DNA of 44,349 bases from Phycisphaerae bacterium (GTDB taxonomy: Bacteria > Planctomycetota > Phycisphaerae > UBA1845 > UTPLA1): NCBI GenBank assembly GCA_030432035.1, contig JAUIHO010000008.1, positions 1 through 44,349 of the forward strand, given 5' to 3'. The position numbers and the translations under genes were made by a program. The first letter of the stretch is position 1. Each line of letters starts with the position of its first letter. Below, piece by piece: positions 7,790 to 16,958 of the stretch. The notes beneath the pieces were generated by a model that ran no database searches, was not told where the DNA came from, and saw nothing but the letters and a program-made list of their open reading frames with translations.

Positions 7790-10700
7790 CTACGACCCCG
7801 TAAAGACCTGCTGCATTTGGGCGAAATCGACTAGGTCGACATCCGAATCATCGTCGCCGTCAAATTCGAGACAGACATTGCCGCTTGTGTACGGATCGTC
7901 CGGGCCGCGATAGCAGAACTGAAACACGTTGAAATCGGTGGCGTCCACATCGCCGTCGTCATCAAAGTCAAATGGCAGCGGTGCGGCATTCAATAGAAAA
8001 TCGATCACGCGCTGCATCACCATCGCGCGCACGCCCGCGTCGCCAATCGCTTCAAACGGAAAGCCGAACGTTACGGCATTGTGCGTGTTGCCAGTGAACT
8101 GAATACCCGCGATACCGCCCGAACCACCGACGTAATTGAGACAGGTCACGCCATCCGTCGCTGCCGACAGTCGGTCGGGCGAGCGCACGTCATACGGCGC
8201 ACCCGACGCCAACGAAAAACTGACCGACGCGATATCACTCAGAATGCCGCCGGCCGCGCCCGTCGCTTGCTGCGTTCCCGCATCGTCACCGGCGTAACCG
8301 ATCTGCAATGCGCTATTCGCAAAAACCGCCCCGCCGCTTTGATTGATCAGGTCGAAGGCAATATTCGAACCGCTCACGAACAGCGCCCCACCGCCCGCGA
8401 AGAAGTCGTTCAATCGAGCCTGCTCGCTTGCATCGAACGTCTCGTCATCGGTGCTTTCGCTGCCCAAGATCCACACGGCGATGGTGTAAGCGCTCATGTC
8501 GATATCCTGATCGGCAACGGCTTCGTTCGAAGACGAGGCAAACCCGATGTCGTTCGCCGCCAAAGCTTCAGCATGTTCGATCACATAATCGTATGAATTG
8601 CTGCGACGCCATTGCTGCCGCTCGACCGATTGGCCGGCATAGGCAGGCGGCTGCGTAAACGTTTGAATCGGGTTCAGTTCGCGCTGCAATCGATCGAACC
8701 CGTTGACGATCAATACCTCGGCCGTGCCCGTGCTCGGTCGTCGCACGGCCAACACCTCGGTCGGCATCGACTCACCACCGGCGTTGGTTGCGGCTACACG
8801 GAAATAGCGCGTTTCGCCCACAGCCAAACCCGAGACGACTGTAGACGTCACGTTCCCCAACTCGATCGCATCGCCAAAGCCGCGTCCATTGCTCGATTGA
8901 TACACGACATAGCCCGTCGCCGCATCACCGCGTGCGCTATCCACGAGCGGCGGATCCCACGAAATCAACACATCGCCGCCGCCAAGATCTTCGACACTCG
9001 CCGCTTGCGGTGTATCCGGAAGGAACACCAACGGCACGGGGCTACCCGGCAACGAATTCAAGAATCGCACGACACCTTGCACGCACGACCGCGCCATCGC
9101 GCGGCGCACGCGTGCGTCGCGCAGCAATTCCGCATCCGTCTCGTTGTCGTGAAACGCCAACTCAACCAACGTCGCATCGAACTCGTCGCTGTTGTTGCTC
9201 GTGCTGATCGCACCGTAACCGCCCGTAAGCGTAGCGCTCGCGCGGTCGATCCACGCGTGTTCAAACCCGTCGTCGAGTAACAACATATCCGCGTCGATTT
9301 CGTCCGACAGCGTATTAGCGAAGCTCGATTGATTCGTCGTGGAACCGGTGTTGGTGATCAAACATAGTTGCCCGCGTGCCAATCCGTTAAACGCGTTGGT
9401 ATGAAATTCCAAATGCACGCGCTTCCAACGATCGACGAGCACACCACCGGGCGGCACTTGGTTCATCTCGCGCGCGATCCGCGCGCCGGCGCCGACGTTA
9501 TCACTCAGATCATCCGAACTTCCGACATCCCAAATACCCGAGCTAAAGTTCACCGCATTGTTGCCTAGTTGGCTTTCCGCCCAATACCGCTGCGCCTCTT
9601 CATCGCGTGCAAAACCGCTCGCCGTGCCCGGTCCGGGGCGAACCACGTCACCGATACCGCAACCAAAGCGCACCGCGTCGGCAATCACAATCCCCGTGTC
9701 GGGCGATTCGTTTGAAATCTCAACGTAGTTATCCGCCCCGGCTTCAAAGAAATATTCACCGAGCCAAACCCAACCGTTACCGACGTCGCGATGATCGACC
9801 ACGATGTCCGTTACGCCGCCGCTGTGCGCCACGCGATACGTTTGTCGCACGCGATTGGTACCGCCAATGGCAAACGCAAAGACCGGGTAGTAATCCGTCG
9901 CCGCTATCGACGCCGTAAATCGCGCCGTCGCACTTTCGGTAGGTGCGGCTGTCGAAAACCGATACGGCACACCGGACAGCGTGACGCCATTTTCAAAATA
10001 CTTCGTGCCGCTGCTGTCGCTCCACGTGCCGGTATAACTGACGCCCGGATCGTCGTTGTCGAGAATGATCTCGATCGGTTGCCAGCCGGTCGGGCGCAAC
10101 GGAACAACCGTCGCGCCGGCATTGTGTGCAAACTGAATAAAGTAATTCAGTTGATCGATGTTGCCGTAGTCCTCGGCCATGCCGTTTAGGACCGGTCGCT
10201 GCAACGCCCAACTGCTGCCGCCTGCTGTCCAGCCGTGACCCGCCGATGCATACACGACGACACCGCTCAACGCGCCAGTTGGTTGTCGTGACGAACTTGT
10301 CACCGAACTGCCGGATCGCGGCGCTGGGATTGCGTCGCGATTCAAAACAACGTCGGTATCGGGAGTGGGCAATTCAGCCGGAATCGGCGCGGCGGGCACG
10401 AAATATTCGAGTGTATGATAGCCACCCCGCTCACCCCAACGCGCGCGAACCATCACGCCACCAAATGCGGAATCGTGCAGATATGGCATCGACAGCGACT
10501 GGCTTAGCGCGGCCATGTCTATCGGCGATAGCATCCACTCACCAGCGTCATGCGGCAACGTAAGATCGATCTCGAGCAGCGTTTCGCTCCAACAAGCGCG
10601 ATCGACCACACAACCCGCGGGCAACAAACGTGTCCCGGCTTTTCGCTCTAACGCGCCGGCGGCCGTGACGATTTTTTGCGCCGTCTCGACCACATCGGCA

Positions 10701-10840
10701 TCGCCAACCTTTCGCACCGGATGCCCGGCAGCGTGATAGACCGCGCTTTCATGGCTCGAATCGCCTTGATGGGCATGGCCGAGATTCGCCGTGATGAAAA
10801 TGATGGATAGCGCCAAAAGGCCGAAAATTCGCCTATTCAT
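7790..10840 (-). CDS. Multidomain secreted N-acetylmuramoyl-L-alanine amidase with golvesin, FnIII and dockerin-like modules
   Basis: 1016 residues from ATG 10840 (GGAG about 8 nt upstream); an ATG 10 codons earlier lacks a good site. A signal peptide covers residues 1-25. The first half of an Amidase_3 domain begins at VVVYASAGHGW (zinc ligand His202). A golvesin-like domain (about 260-395, VRQTYRVAHSGG...VADAVRF-type ending) interrupts it. The second half resumes with VHLEFHTNAF (His480) and LVELAFHDN (Glu560). The usual glutamate ligand after the first histidine is not obvious. A fibronectin III domain (610-700), a Rossmann-like/GATase-like domain (705-945) and a dockerin-like tail with DFDDDGDVDATDF and DGDDDSDVDLVDF (955-1016) follow. 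It probably cleaves amide bonds in peptidoglycan or a related glycopeptide outside the cytoplasm. It lies with a second amidase and a prepilin on the same strand. Confidence 0.85.
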   Translation of the reverse strand: MNRRIFGLLALSIIFITANLGHAHQGDSSHESAVYHAAGHPVRKVGDADVVETAQKIVTAAGALERKAGTRLLPAGCVVDRACWSETLLEIDLTLPHDAGEWMLSPIDMAALSQSLSMPYLHDSAFGGVMVRARWGERGGYHTLEYFVPAAPIPAELPTPDTDVVLNRDAIPAPRSGSSVTSSSRQPTGALSGVVVYASAGHGWTAGGSSWALQRPVLNGMAEDYGNIDQLNYFIQFAHNAGATVVPLRPTGWQPIEIILDNDDPGVSYTGTWSDSSGTKYFENGVTLSGVPYRFSTAAPTESATARFTASIAATDYYPVFAFAIGGTNRVRQTYRVAHSGGVTDIVVDHRDVGNGWVWLGEYFFEAGADNYVEISNESPDTGIVIADAVRFGCGIGDVVRPGPGTASGFARDEEAQRYWAESQLGNNAVNFSSGIWDVGSSDDLSDNVGAGARIAREMNQVPPGGVLVDRWKRVHLEFHTNAFNGLARGQLCLITNTGSTTNQSSFANTLSDEIDADMLLLDDGFEHAWIDRASATLTGGYGAISTSNNSDEFDATLVELAFHDNETDAELLRDARVRRAMARSCVQGVVRFLNSLPGSPVPLVFLPDTPQAASVEDLGGGDVLISWDPPLVDSARGDAATGYVVYQSSNGRGFGDAIELGNVTSTVVSGLAVGETRYFRVAATNAGGESMPTEVLAVRRPSTGTAEVLIVNGFDRLQRELNPIQTFTQPPAYAGQSVERQQWRRSNSYDYVIEHAEALAANDIGFASSSNEAVADQDIDMSAYTIAVWILGSESTDDETFDASEQARLNDFFAGGGALFVSGSNIAFDLINQSGGAVFANSALQIGYAGDDAGTQQATGAAGGILSDIASVSFSLASGAPYDVRSPDRLSAATDGVTCLNYVGGSGGIAGIQFTGNTHNAVTFGFPFEAIGDAGVRAMVMQRVIDFLLNAAPLPFDFDDDGDVDATDFNVFQFCYRGPDDPYTSGNVCLEFDGDDDSDVDLVDFAQMQQVFTGS

Positions 10841-10957
10841 GCCAACTCCAAGTTGCTCGTGATGAATCACTTATCCTAATTCTTCGGCGTGGCGTACTTC
10901 AAGAAACGCGCCGCTAAATCGGGCCAAATCACCGTGCACACCAACGCGCAAAGAAAC

Positions 10958-10986
10958 GTCCGGCCAACCCGAAGGGTTTACCGGAC
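10958..10986 (-). terminator. Rho-independent terminator after the prepilin gene
   Basis: The inverted repeat GTCCGGCCAACCC-GAA-GGGTTTACCGGAC has 11 of 13 pairs matched. Read on the minus strand, it is followed directly by GTTTCTTT (10950-10957). It lies 54 nt downstream of the prepilin stop codon at 11040 and upstream of the amidase gene that starts at 10840, so it should separate the two transcripts. Confidence 0.6.
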
Positions 10987-11039
10987 GGACTCGTTTTGCA
11001 GAACTAATTTTCCGTTACGCCAATGGCAAGCGCGGCTTG

Positions 11040-12062
11040 CTACTGCCAGCTACCGTTCCAGACATTGCTGGACGGACCGGGATTGACCTTGGCCGGGCTG
11101 CGCGTTCCGGGGAAGCCATAGAGTAATTCAAACCCGGCACCAACGACGTAGCGTTTCGATCGAATCGATTCACCGTGGCCGTCAAAGAATACCGTGTTGG
11201 TCTGACCGTCTTGCTTGGCGCGACGAGCGGACGATGCTTGCGCGTCGCGATCTGCCGTGTATGCGTAGCCGCCGCGAGCGGCAGCACTGTTTCCATGAGG
11301 TGGCACAAACGGTAGTCCAAGGCCGGTGAATTCAACCTGATACGTGCCTTCCTGCGACAATTCAGGATTGCTGGAATTGCTGGCAGGACGATACCAGGCA
11401 TCCGCCATCATCCATTCATCACCAGTCTGCTTGATACGCGTGATGATCTGCGGCGGGTTCTGTTGTTCCAACGCGATACCGTTCGGGTCGCCCGCGTTTT
11501 GAGAACTAAAACCGAAGTAGTGCGGCGGATTGGTCGCACGCGTATTCGGAAACGTGTCCGGACCGTAATTGTTGATTGCGTAATACGTGGGATAAACGTG
11601 ATAACCGATCGTATTACTCGATTGTTCGAAGTTGCTAAGCGGGTTTTGGCCGATTGCTGATGGACAGGTCGACACCCTATCCGCCACACTATCGGTCGCT
11701 TCGGACAAATCGTTCATCGTGGTGCGGAGCTTGTAGGTAAGGAAGCGATTTTGGAACCATTGAGCAGTCGCCGGTGCCATCGGTGCGTTGGGGTTGTTCA
11801 CCAAAGCATCCAACCCTTGGTTCAGGTACACAGCAGGGTGTATCGGCCCCGGCAATGAAGCGTTGGCGTCGGCCACTGTGTATGACGCGATACCCTGCCC
11901 CAAACTTCGAAGGTTACTCAGACACTTAACGCGCTGGCCTTCGCGCCGCGCCGCACTCAGCGACGGCAACAAAATGGCAAGCAACAATGAGATGATCGCA
12001 ATAACGACCAACAACTCAATCAGCGTGAATCCGAACGATCGATGGTTAGGAGTTCGAATCAT
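11040..12062 (-). CDS. Prepilin-like protein with N-terminal methylation/cleavage motif
   Basis: 340 residues from ATG 12062, chosen because GGAG lies about 9 nt upstream and the leader peptide is then the right length; an in-frame ATG at 12101 would give an implausible leader. Residues 10-29 carry the type IV pilin/pseudopilin signature GFTLIELLVVIAII, with cleavage after Gly11 and the +5 glutamate at Glu16, followed by a hydrophobic helix. The C-terminal part contains TNTVFFDGHGES, matching the DGH ending seen in the large planctomycete family of prepilin-like proteins (DUF1559 and relatives). These are thought to be exported and assembled or membrane-anchored, but their function is largely unknown. 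A terminator at 10958-10986 ends the unit. Confidence 0.87.
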   Translation of the reverse strand: MIRTPNHRSFGFTLIELLVVIAIISLLLAILLPSLSAARREGQRVKCLSNLRSLGQGIASYTVADANASLPGPIHPAVYLNQGLDALVNNPNAPMAPATAQWFQNRFLTYKLRTTMNDLSEATDSVADRVSTCPSAIGQNPLSNFEQSSNTIGYHVYPTYYAINNYGPDTFPNTRATNPPHYFGFSSQNAGDPNGIALEQQNPPQIITRIKQTGDEWMMADAWYRPASNSSNPELSQEGTYQVEFTGLGLPFVPPHGNSAAARGGYAYTADRDAQASSARRAKQDGQTNTVFFDGHGESIRSKRYVVGAGFELLYGFPGTRSPAKVNPGPSSNVWNGSWQ

Positions 12063-12383
12063 GGGCGACTCCGAATGAAATTTTGATGACATGCTTTGCA
12101 TTCAACGTGCTCAGGCGACAAGATTCTAGCATTCTTACCCGTTGTGAAGGTAATGCTAAGACATGACCACATCCAGCATTCCCGACTCGGGGACTAACCA
12201 GCCAGAAAAATCTGACCATAACCCCCTATGTTAACGGAGTTTGTGACGCGTTTGCAATAGTTCAGGAACCCCATAAACCAGCGGCCACCACCTTTGAAAC
12301 CGCACACCAGCCACCTCGCAACCTTATGACTCAACAGGAGTTGCGAAAGGAACCCGCCCCCCTTCGCGTGCCGGGACCTAAGG
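12063..12383. other. Prepilin upstream region with an imperfect hairpin
   Basis: 321 nt between two minus-strand genes, so it should hold the prepilin promoter and the 3' end of the lipoprotein amidase transcript. An imperfect inverted repeat pairs TAGCATTCTTACC (from 12127) with GGTAATGCTA (12149-12158), leaving a three-base bulge. It could be a 5'-UTR hairpin. Immediately after the amidase stop, GCGAA...TTCGC arms surround a C-rich run, but there is no T-tract. I see no coding region. Confidence 0.35.
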
Positions 12384-13556
12384 TCACCTGCCGTCCACTT
12401 CGACTGTGAAATAGGGATGCAGGACCGAATTCTTGTTCATGTTTTCAAACTGCACCTCGATCTGATGTGGCCCCGACGGAAGCGCCACCGACGGCTCGAC
12501 TGTCAGCAAATACCGCGATCCATCATCGTGAAATTCGTGCGGCACGCGCTCGCCATCAATTCGGACGGTGATCGTATCCGGCAGAATCATATTGCGGGCG
12601 TGTCCCCACGCTTTGCGACTCCGCAGACCGTCATCGAGTTCGAATACGATTGCGGATTTATTCAATTGTGTCGGCGTCATGGTCGCGGAATCAGCATTCG
12701 TCTCCGAACCCTCGCCCGCCCCACCATTTGCCGGAAGCGATTCGCCTGGGCTCGCAATCAACCGTGCTCGCGGCAACCCCGCCGCCGCGTATCGCGCTAA
12801 ACCGATGAACAATCCGTACGCTTCGCGCAAGTTGTATTCCGGCTGACGCAGGCGCTGCTCTTCATCGGGATGCGTAAAGAACGAACTTTCGCAGAGCGCG
12901 GCTGTCACCTTTGCATGGCGCAACACGGCAAAGCCATCCTTGTACATCAGATTGTCGCTTTTCAGCGGCACATCCGTAATGCGCGGCAGCGCCAACGCAT
13001 CGTAAAGCCCTTCGCACAAATAGCGTGCAAGATCGAGATTGCTCGGACGATATGCGACCTCACCGTGATACCAGACGGTCGTGTAGTTTACCTCTGGCTT
13101 GTTGTCGATCGCGTTGTGATGCAACGAGACGAACAAGTCCGCCCCCCAGTCGTTCGCAATCGCCGCGCGTTCTTCGTATGTCAGCAGAATGTCGTCGTCG
13201 CGCGTCATCATGACATCCGCCTCGCACGCAACTAAGAAATCTCGCAAGTATTGAGCCACGCGCAGATTCATCTCGGCCTCGCGCACGCCGGTCGGGCCGC
13301 GCTTAAACCCGCGCTGGTCCGCGTCGCCGCCGTGGCCGGGGTTTAGGCAAATTTTCACGCGTTTGAGAAACTTGGCGTATGGCGGAATGGGGTATGCGTC
13401 AGTCCCCACGCGGCGCGCGGCGTAATCATCCGGCGCGTCGATCAACGTATTGACCGACAGCATCGGGTCGCCTTCGACCGCCAGTTTCGGCGACTGACAG
13501 CCGCCTGCAAGACACAGCAATGCAACAAAAAAAAGCGTTTGGTTACGAGCTTTCAT
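12384..13556 (-). CDS. Lipoprotein N-acetylmuramoyl-L-alanine amidase (Amidase_3)
   Basis: 390 residues. The lipobox LAGGC puts the lipidated cysteine at Cys20, so the mature protein is membrane-anchored outside the cytoplasm. The zinc site of Amidase_3 enzymes is complete: His75 (NPGHGG), Glu93 (REAEMNL), His146 (SLHHNA) and the catalytic Glu223 (ALCESSFF). This predicts cleavage of the lactyl amide bond between MurNAc and the peptide. After about residue 265 comes a linker, then a C-terminal beta-domain (about 290-390) that may bind the wall. An AAGGGG site precedes the start. The gene diverges from the GHL10 hydrolase across 13557-13761, so the two may share regulation. It is the more standard of the two amidases in this window. 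Confidence 0.9.
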   Translation of the reverse strand: MKARNQTLFFVALLCLAGGCQSPKLAVEGDPMLSVNTLIDAPDDYAARRVGTDAYPIPPYAKFLKRVKICLNPGHGGDADQRGFKRGPTGVREAEMNLRVAQYLRDFLVACEADVMMTRDDDILLTYEERAAIANDWGADLFVSLHHNAIDNKPEVNYTTVWYHGEVAYRPSNLDLARYLCEGLYDALALPRITDVPLKSDNLMYKDGFAVLRHAKVTAALCESSFFTHPDEEQRLRQPEYNLREAYGLFIGLARYAAAGLPRARLIASPGESLPANGGAGEGSETNADSATMTPTQLNKSAIVFELDDGLRSRKAWGHARNMILPDTITVRIDGERVPHEFHDDGSRYLLTVEPSVALPSGPHQIEVQFENMNKNSVLHPYFTVEVDGR

Positions 13557-13761
13557 CTACGCCCCTTCATTTCAGTTCCTCGACTCATACAATCCGGGCT
13601 TTCATTATTGGGACAGACCGAAAGATTCATCCTCGCGATCGTACGGTAACAGCTAAAAAAATGACTCGACTGCGAGCCTTTGCATCATCCTGATTACTCG
13701 CGCAGACTATCGCGGTCAATCGCGACACGACATCATCCATTGAAACATCGGAGTTATTCGC

Positions 13762-14976
13762 ATGCGATTTATTCATATCACGAGTCTCGGATTGTTGGCA
13801 TTGCTCGCTTCGGGTTGTGCCGCCGGCGCACGGGTCAATGAGCCCGTCCGCGCTGTTTGGGTTACGCGTTGGGACTTCAAGAAGGCTGAAGACATACCCA
13901 CGATCATGAAGAATTGCGCCGACGCCGGTTTCAACGCCGTGCTGTTTCAGGTGCGCGGCAACGGCACTGCGTTTTATGACTCGCCCTACGAACCTTGGGC
14001 GGAAGAGTTTGACTTCAAAGACCCCGGCTTCGATCCGCTCGAAGTTGCCTGTCGCGAGGCGAAAGAAAAGAACCTCGACCTCCACGCATGGATCAACGTC
14101 ATGCCCGGCTGGCGCGGCCCCAAGGAACCCGCCGACAAAAACCAGCTTTACCACACGCACCCCGATTGGTTCTGGTACGACAAAGACGGCGTGCGTCAGC
14201 CGCTCAACCACAAAGTCGGTGACAAACAACGCGGCTGGTACGTCAGCGTTAACCCATGTTTGCCCGAAGTGCGTACCTACCTTGCCGATCTATCCGGCGA
14301 CATCGCCAAGCGCTACGACATTGATGGTCTGCATCTCGACTACATTCGCTACCCGCGCGAACCCGTCTTGGCCGGTGAAGTCGTGCCCGATTATCCGCGC
14401 GACGAACGCACTGTCGCACTGTACAAAGCCGAAACCGGCCTAACGCCCGATGAAGACGCCGAGAAATGGCACGCGTGGCGCACCGAACAAGTCAACCAAC
14501 TCGTCCGCGACATCCACCAATCGTTGCACCAAGCGAAACCCAAAGCCGTGTTGACCGCCGCCATCGGTAGCAACCCCGAACATCACACGTCCAAGTATTT
14601 TCAAGATGCGCGCACGTGGATGCAGCGTGACATCATCGACGGCATCGTGTTAATGAACTACACCGACGACCCGAAAGTTTTTGCCGAGCGCATCGAGCCG
14701 TGGGTGGAATACAAAGACAAGACGCCCGTCATACCGGGCTTTTGGTTCGGCACCCACGCTGGTAAGTCGCCCAGAGAAGCCGCTGAAATGGTGCGACAAC
14801 AAATCGAAATCGCAAACAACAAGACCGGCAACTTCTGTGCGTTTGCCTATTCCAACTTGTTCCGCTCACCCAATGAAGAGCTGAAGGAAAAAGGTAAAGA
14901 AACCGCCCAAAGCGCGCGACAAGATGTGCTGGTGCCGTATATCAAAACGTTGCCGACGAAGAATGAGTCAAATTAA
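13762..14976 (+). CDS. GHL10-family (DUF187) lipoprotein glycoside hydrolase
   Basis: 404 residues with GGAG 8 nt before the ATG. The N-terminus ends in LLALLASGC, a lipobox with Cys19 as the lipidated residue. The remainder is a TIM-barrel of the glycosyl hydrolase-like 10 family: VRAVWVTRWDF at the first strand, GFNAVLFQVRGNGTAFY, DLHAWINVMPG, DGLHLDYIRYPRE (acidic residues at a strand end, typical of the active site) and VLMNYTDD. Family members are thought to act on peptidoglycan or exopolysaccharide; the exact substrate is unsettled. Divergent arrangement with a lipoprotein amidase supports a cell-wall or surface-glycan role. Confidence 0.88.
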   Translation: MRFIHITSLGLLALLASGCAAGARVNEPVRAVWVTRWDFKKAEDIPTIMKNCADAGFNAVLFQVRGNGTAFYDSPYEPWAEEFDFKDPGFDPLEVACREAKEKNLDLHAWINVMPGWRGPKEPADKNQLYHTHPDWFWYDKDGVRQPLNHKVGDKQRGWYVSVNPCLPEVRTYLADLSGDIAKRYDIDGLHLDYIRYPREPVLAGEVVPDYPRDERTVALYKAETGLTPDEDAEKWHAWRTEQVNQLVRDIHQSLHQAKPKAVLTAAIGSNPEHHTSKYFQDARTWMQRDIIDGIVLMNYTDDPKVFAERIEPWVEYKDKTPVIPGFWFGTHAGKSPREAAEMVRQQIEIANNKTGNFCAFAYSNLFRSPNEELKEKGKETAQSARQDVLVPYIKTLPTKNESN

Positions 14977-15350
14977 TTTGATTCGCCGCGAGGCTGTCCC
15001 GATTCATGATTAAGATTCACCGTTGCGCTGTGGCATGGGCTACGCATTTATAAAACCGGTGTCGCGGTCCGGGTTGTCAGAATTGACCGAATCAGCCCGC
15101 TTAGCGGCATAACGCGACAACCACGGGATGACGGATATTCAATTTATCCCGGAGGGATTAAAGGAAAATAGTCCCCCACAACGTTGGGGGGACAAGGTGC
15201 CGATTTCGCATTGCATCCCGGAGGGATAGCAGGATTGCCACGCGCTGTTCCCTTCGTCCTTACAGGACGAAAAACGCGCTGGGTAGCCTCATAACCACCG
15301 TTGACAACGGTGGGCTATTGTCCAACGATCCCTACCGGGATCGAAATATC
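14977..15350. repeat. Second palindrome mosaic
   Basis: No gene is supported between 14977 and 15314. From about 15145 onward there are at least six hairpins: two copies of ATCCC-GGA-GGGAT (near 15147 and 15222); GTCCCCC...GGGGGAC (15170-15192); TCGTCCT-TAC-AGGACGA (about 15255-15271); CCACCGTTG-A-CAACGGTGG (about 15296-15314, perfect); CGATCCC...GGGATCG (about 15326-15343). The last two overlap the 3' end of the small ORF at 15315-15509. The style (short perfect stems, loops of one to four bases) matches the field at 7159-7789, but the stem sequences differ. Confidence 0.7.
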
Positions 15351-15509
15351 GGTTCTACTTTCAGGATTTTGCACATGCCGAACGAGCTCGCGAATCCGAC
15401 GTCGTTGATAAAGAGACTGACGTCCATCAACTAGAACGCAATACGCGAATGAATTTTGCTTTAATAGCCGGTGCATGCTCACAAACCATTCACAGTCCTT
15501 TTCATCCAT
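15315..15509 (-). CDS. Small ORF of unknown function after the sugar kinase (doubtful)
   Basis: 64 codons beginning MDEKDCEWFVSM, with the ATG 8 nt after the kinase stop codon (15518-15520), so it could be translationally coupled. The first 45 residues look protein-like and charged (HRLLKQNSFAY, RRRIRELVRHV). The last 15 or so are encoded by the palindrome CGATCCC...GGGATCG and its flank, suggesting the natural 3' end was replaced by repeat DNA. I recognise no family. It may be a truncated remnant rather than a working gene. Confidence 0.3.
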   Translation of the reverse strand: MDEKDCEWFVSMHRLLKQNSFAYCVLVDGRQSLYQRRRIRELVRHVQNPESRTDISIPVGIVGQ

Positions 15510-15517
15510 CAAGCGGT

Positions 15518-16630
15518 CTAACGCATCGCATCCACAGCCGCCCCAATCGCCGGTGCCGCGCGCAAATTGGATGCAACAAGCAGGCCGTCGCGCAACCGAT
15601 CGCCATCGAGATAATCCAACAGCCCCGGCATCGATTGCGGCTTCGCCTGTTGCTTCACGATATGTGCCAATGTGGTTTCGATAGGCTCGGCGAACAGCGC
15701 GCAATATTGCGCATCGTTAAATAACTGCCCCGCGCGCTGACCGATGACCACGCGATCGAATCGAATCTTCGTCTCTGATTCATTACAGAAGTGCACCAAC
15801 CGCTGAGCGACTAAATGCGCCCACAGCGTCGCTGCCATCTGTAACCACGAACGCGCGACCGGGTCGCCATCTATCGCATCGCGTTCGGGAAACCGCTGCT
15901 CCGCATCGGCGGGCACATTCGCCATCGATTGATAGACCGCATTCATCGACGCGGCGGATATTAACTTTTCATACGTCACGCCCAACGGACAAATCAGTTC
16001 CCATGCGCGCGGAATCGAGCAATGCCGACCGCACATCGGCACGACGTTTCCATCGATCAGCAAGCACTCGGCCAACCCCGTACCGCCGCCGATGTAATAC
16101 CCGTTTTGTATATCGCGAAACAGCCCGCCCTCGGCATGCGCCTCGCCTACGCCGCAATAGGCACCGTCATCGCCGATGCGGCGGATCGGTCGATCTAACT
16201 CAATCCCCTCATGCTGCAGTCGCTGCGTTAAGGACGCCAAAAATTCGGGCATGCGCGGTCCGTTGTTAATCATCACAATGCCGCGTTCGTCACCACTCTT
16301 GATGCCGGGCATCCCGATGCCGATACGCACCTGTTTGGCACCGCACTGCTCGGCCACGCGGGCGATCACCGTCGCCGTCGTCTCGATCCAAGCGTCTGCC
16401 TGTCGCGCTTCAATGGCATCAATCTTTAGCTGATCGTCGTCGAGCTGCCGGCGCTGCACGGCCGGATCTACCGGCGCGAATCCATTCAACCGCGGGTAGC
16501 TCATCTCCGCATGCGCTGCGCCAAGTTGATACGCATCTTGACCATCGGCCCGTGTACGCCGCACCTCGTGACAGCGAATGCCCGTCGCCCCACCATCGAC
16601 GCCCAACAGTAACGGTTCCTTATTTGCCAT
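15518..16630 (-). CDS. ROK-like sugar kinase (ASKHA fold)
   Basis: 370 residues from ATG 16630, which places the phosphate-1 loop LLLGVDGGATG at residues 7-17 as usual; longer in-frame starts (16705, and a GTG at 16729) are possible but add an arginine-rich leader. ASKHA elements in order: GVDGGATGIRC; IGIGMPGIKSGDERG, a second phosphate-type loop; GDDGAYCGVGEAH with the candidate catalytic aspartate; GYYIGGGTGLAECLLIDG, the adenosine/phosphate-2 motif; and a C-terminal APAIGAAVDAM helix. It should phosphorylate a hexose or amino-sugar in the cytoplasm; the sugar is not readable. Beside cell-wall hydrolases, recycling of wall sugars is a possible but inferred role. A BadF/NagK-type assignment is the main alternative. 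Confidence 0.78.
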   Translation of the reverse strand: MANKEPLLLGVDGGATGIRCHEVRRTRADGQDAYQLGAAHAEMSYPRLNGFAPVDPAVQRRQLDDDQLKIDAIEARQADAWIETTATVIARVAEQCGAKQVRIGIGMPGIKSGDERGIVMINNGPRMPEFLASLTQRLQHEGIELDRPIRRIGDDGAYCGVGEAHAEGGLFRDIQNGYYIGGGTGLAECLLIDGNVVPMCGRHCSIPRAWELICPLGVTYEKLISAASMNAVYQSMANVPADAEQRFPERDAIDGDPVARSWLQMAATLWAHLVAQRLVHFCNESETKIRFDRVVIGQRAGQLFNDAQYCALFAEPIETTLAHIVKQQAKPQSMPGLLDYLDGDRLRDGLLVASNLRAAPAIGAAVDAMR

Positions 16631-16958
16631 TGCAGCGATTCTGCGCGAAAGCGTGGCGATAGGGAAACGGGCTTCAAAACCGCGGCGTCTTTGCGGAATC
16701 CTCATCACCAACCCCGCGAATTCTTGCACTATTAACAGCGAAGAAAGCCATCACACCTGCGATTCCGCACGGTTCTGCGGCAAGCGTCATGTGGCACAAA
16801 AATTGCACCTAGCTTTGCTGCTGGCGATCCACCATCTCGTCGGCATCGCGATCTATCAGACGCACGCCGAGCTTTCTTCTCCTCTCTTCCACTCGGCGTG
16901 TGCTGCATTTCTCGTGCCTTGCCAACGGGTGGGCTTACCGCCGCTGGAGGTTTGCGCC
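16631..16958. other. Intergenic region between divergent kinase and small membrane ORF
   Basis: 328 nt without a recognisable gene. It should contain the kinase promoter on the minus strand and the promoter of the 40-residue ORF on the plus strand. I found no strong palindrome and no clear -35/-10 pair. Longer frames run through the region on both strands, but they have no family resemblance and no ribosome binding site. Confidence 0.3.

Noticed and set aside
8081..9280. Plus-strand frames (171 and 222 codons) within the multidomain amidase
   Set aside because: Shadows of the amidase reading frame; no ribosome binding sites and Arg-rich translations.
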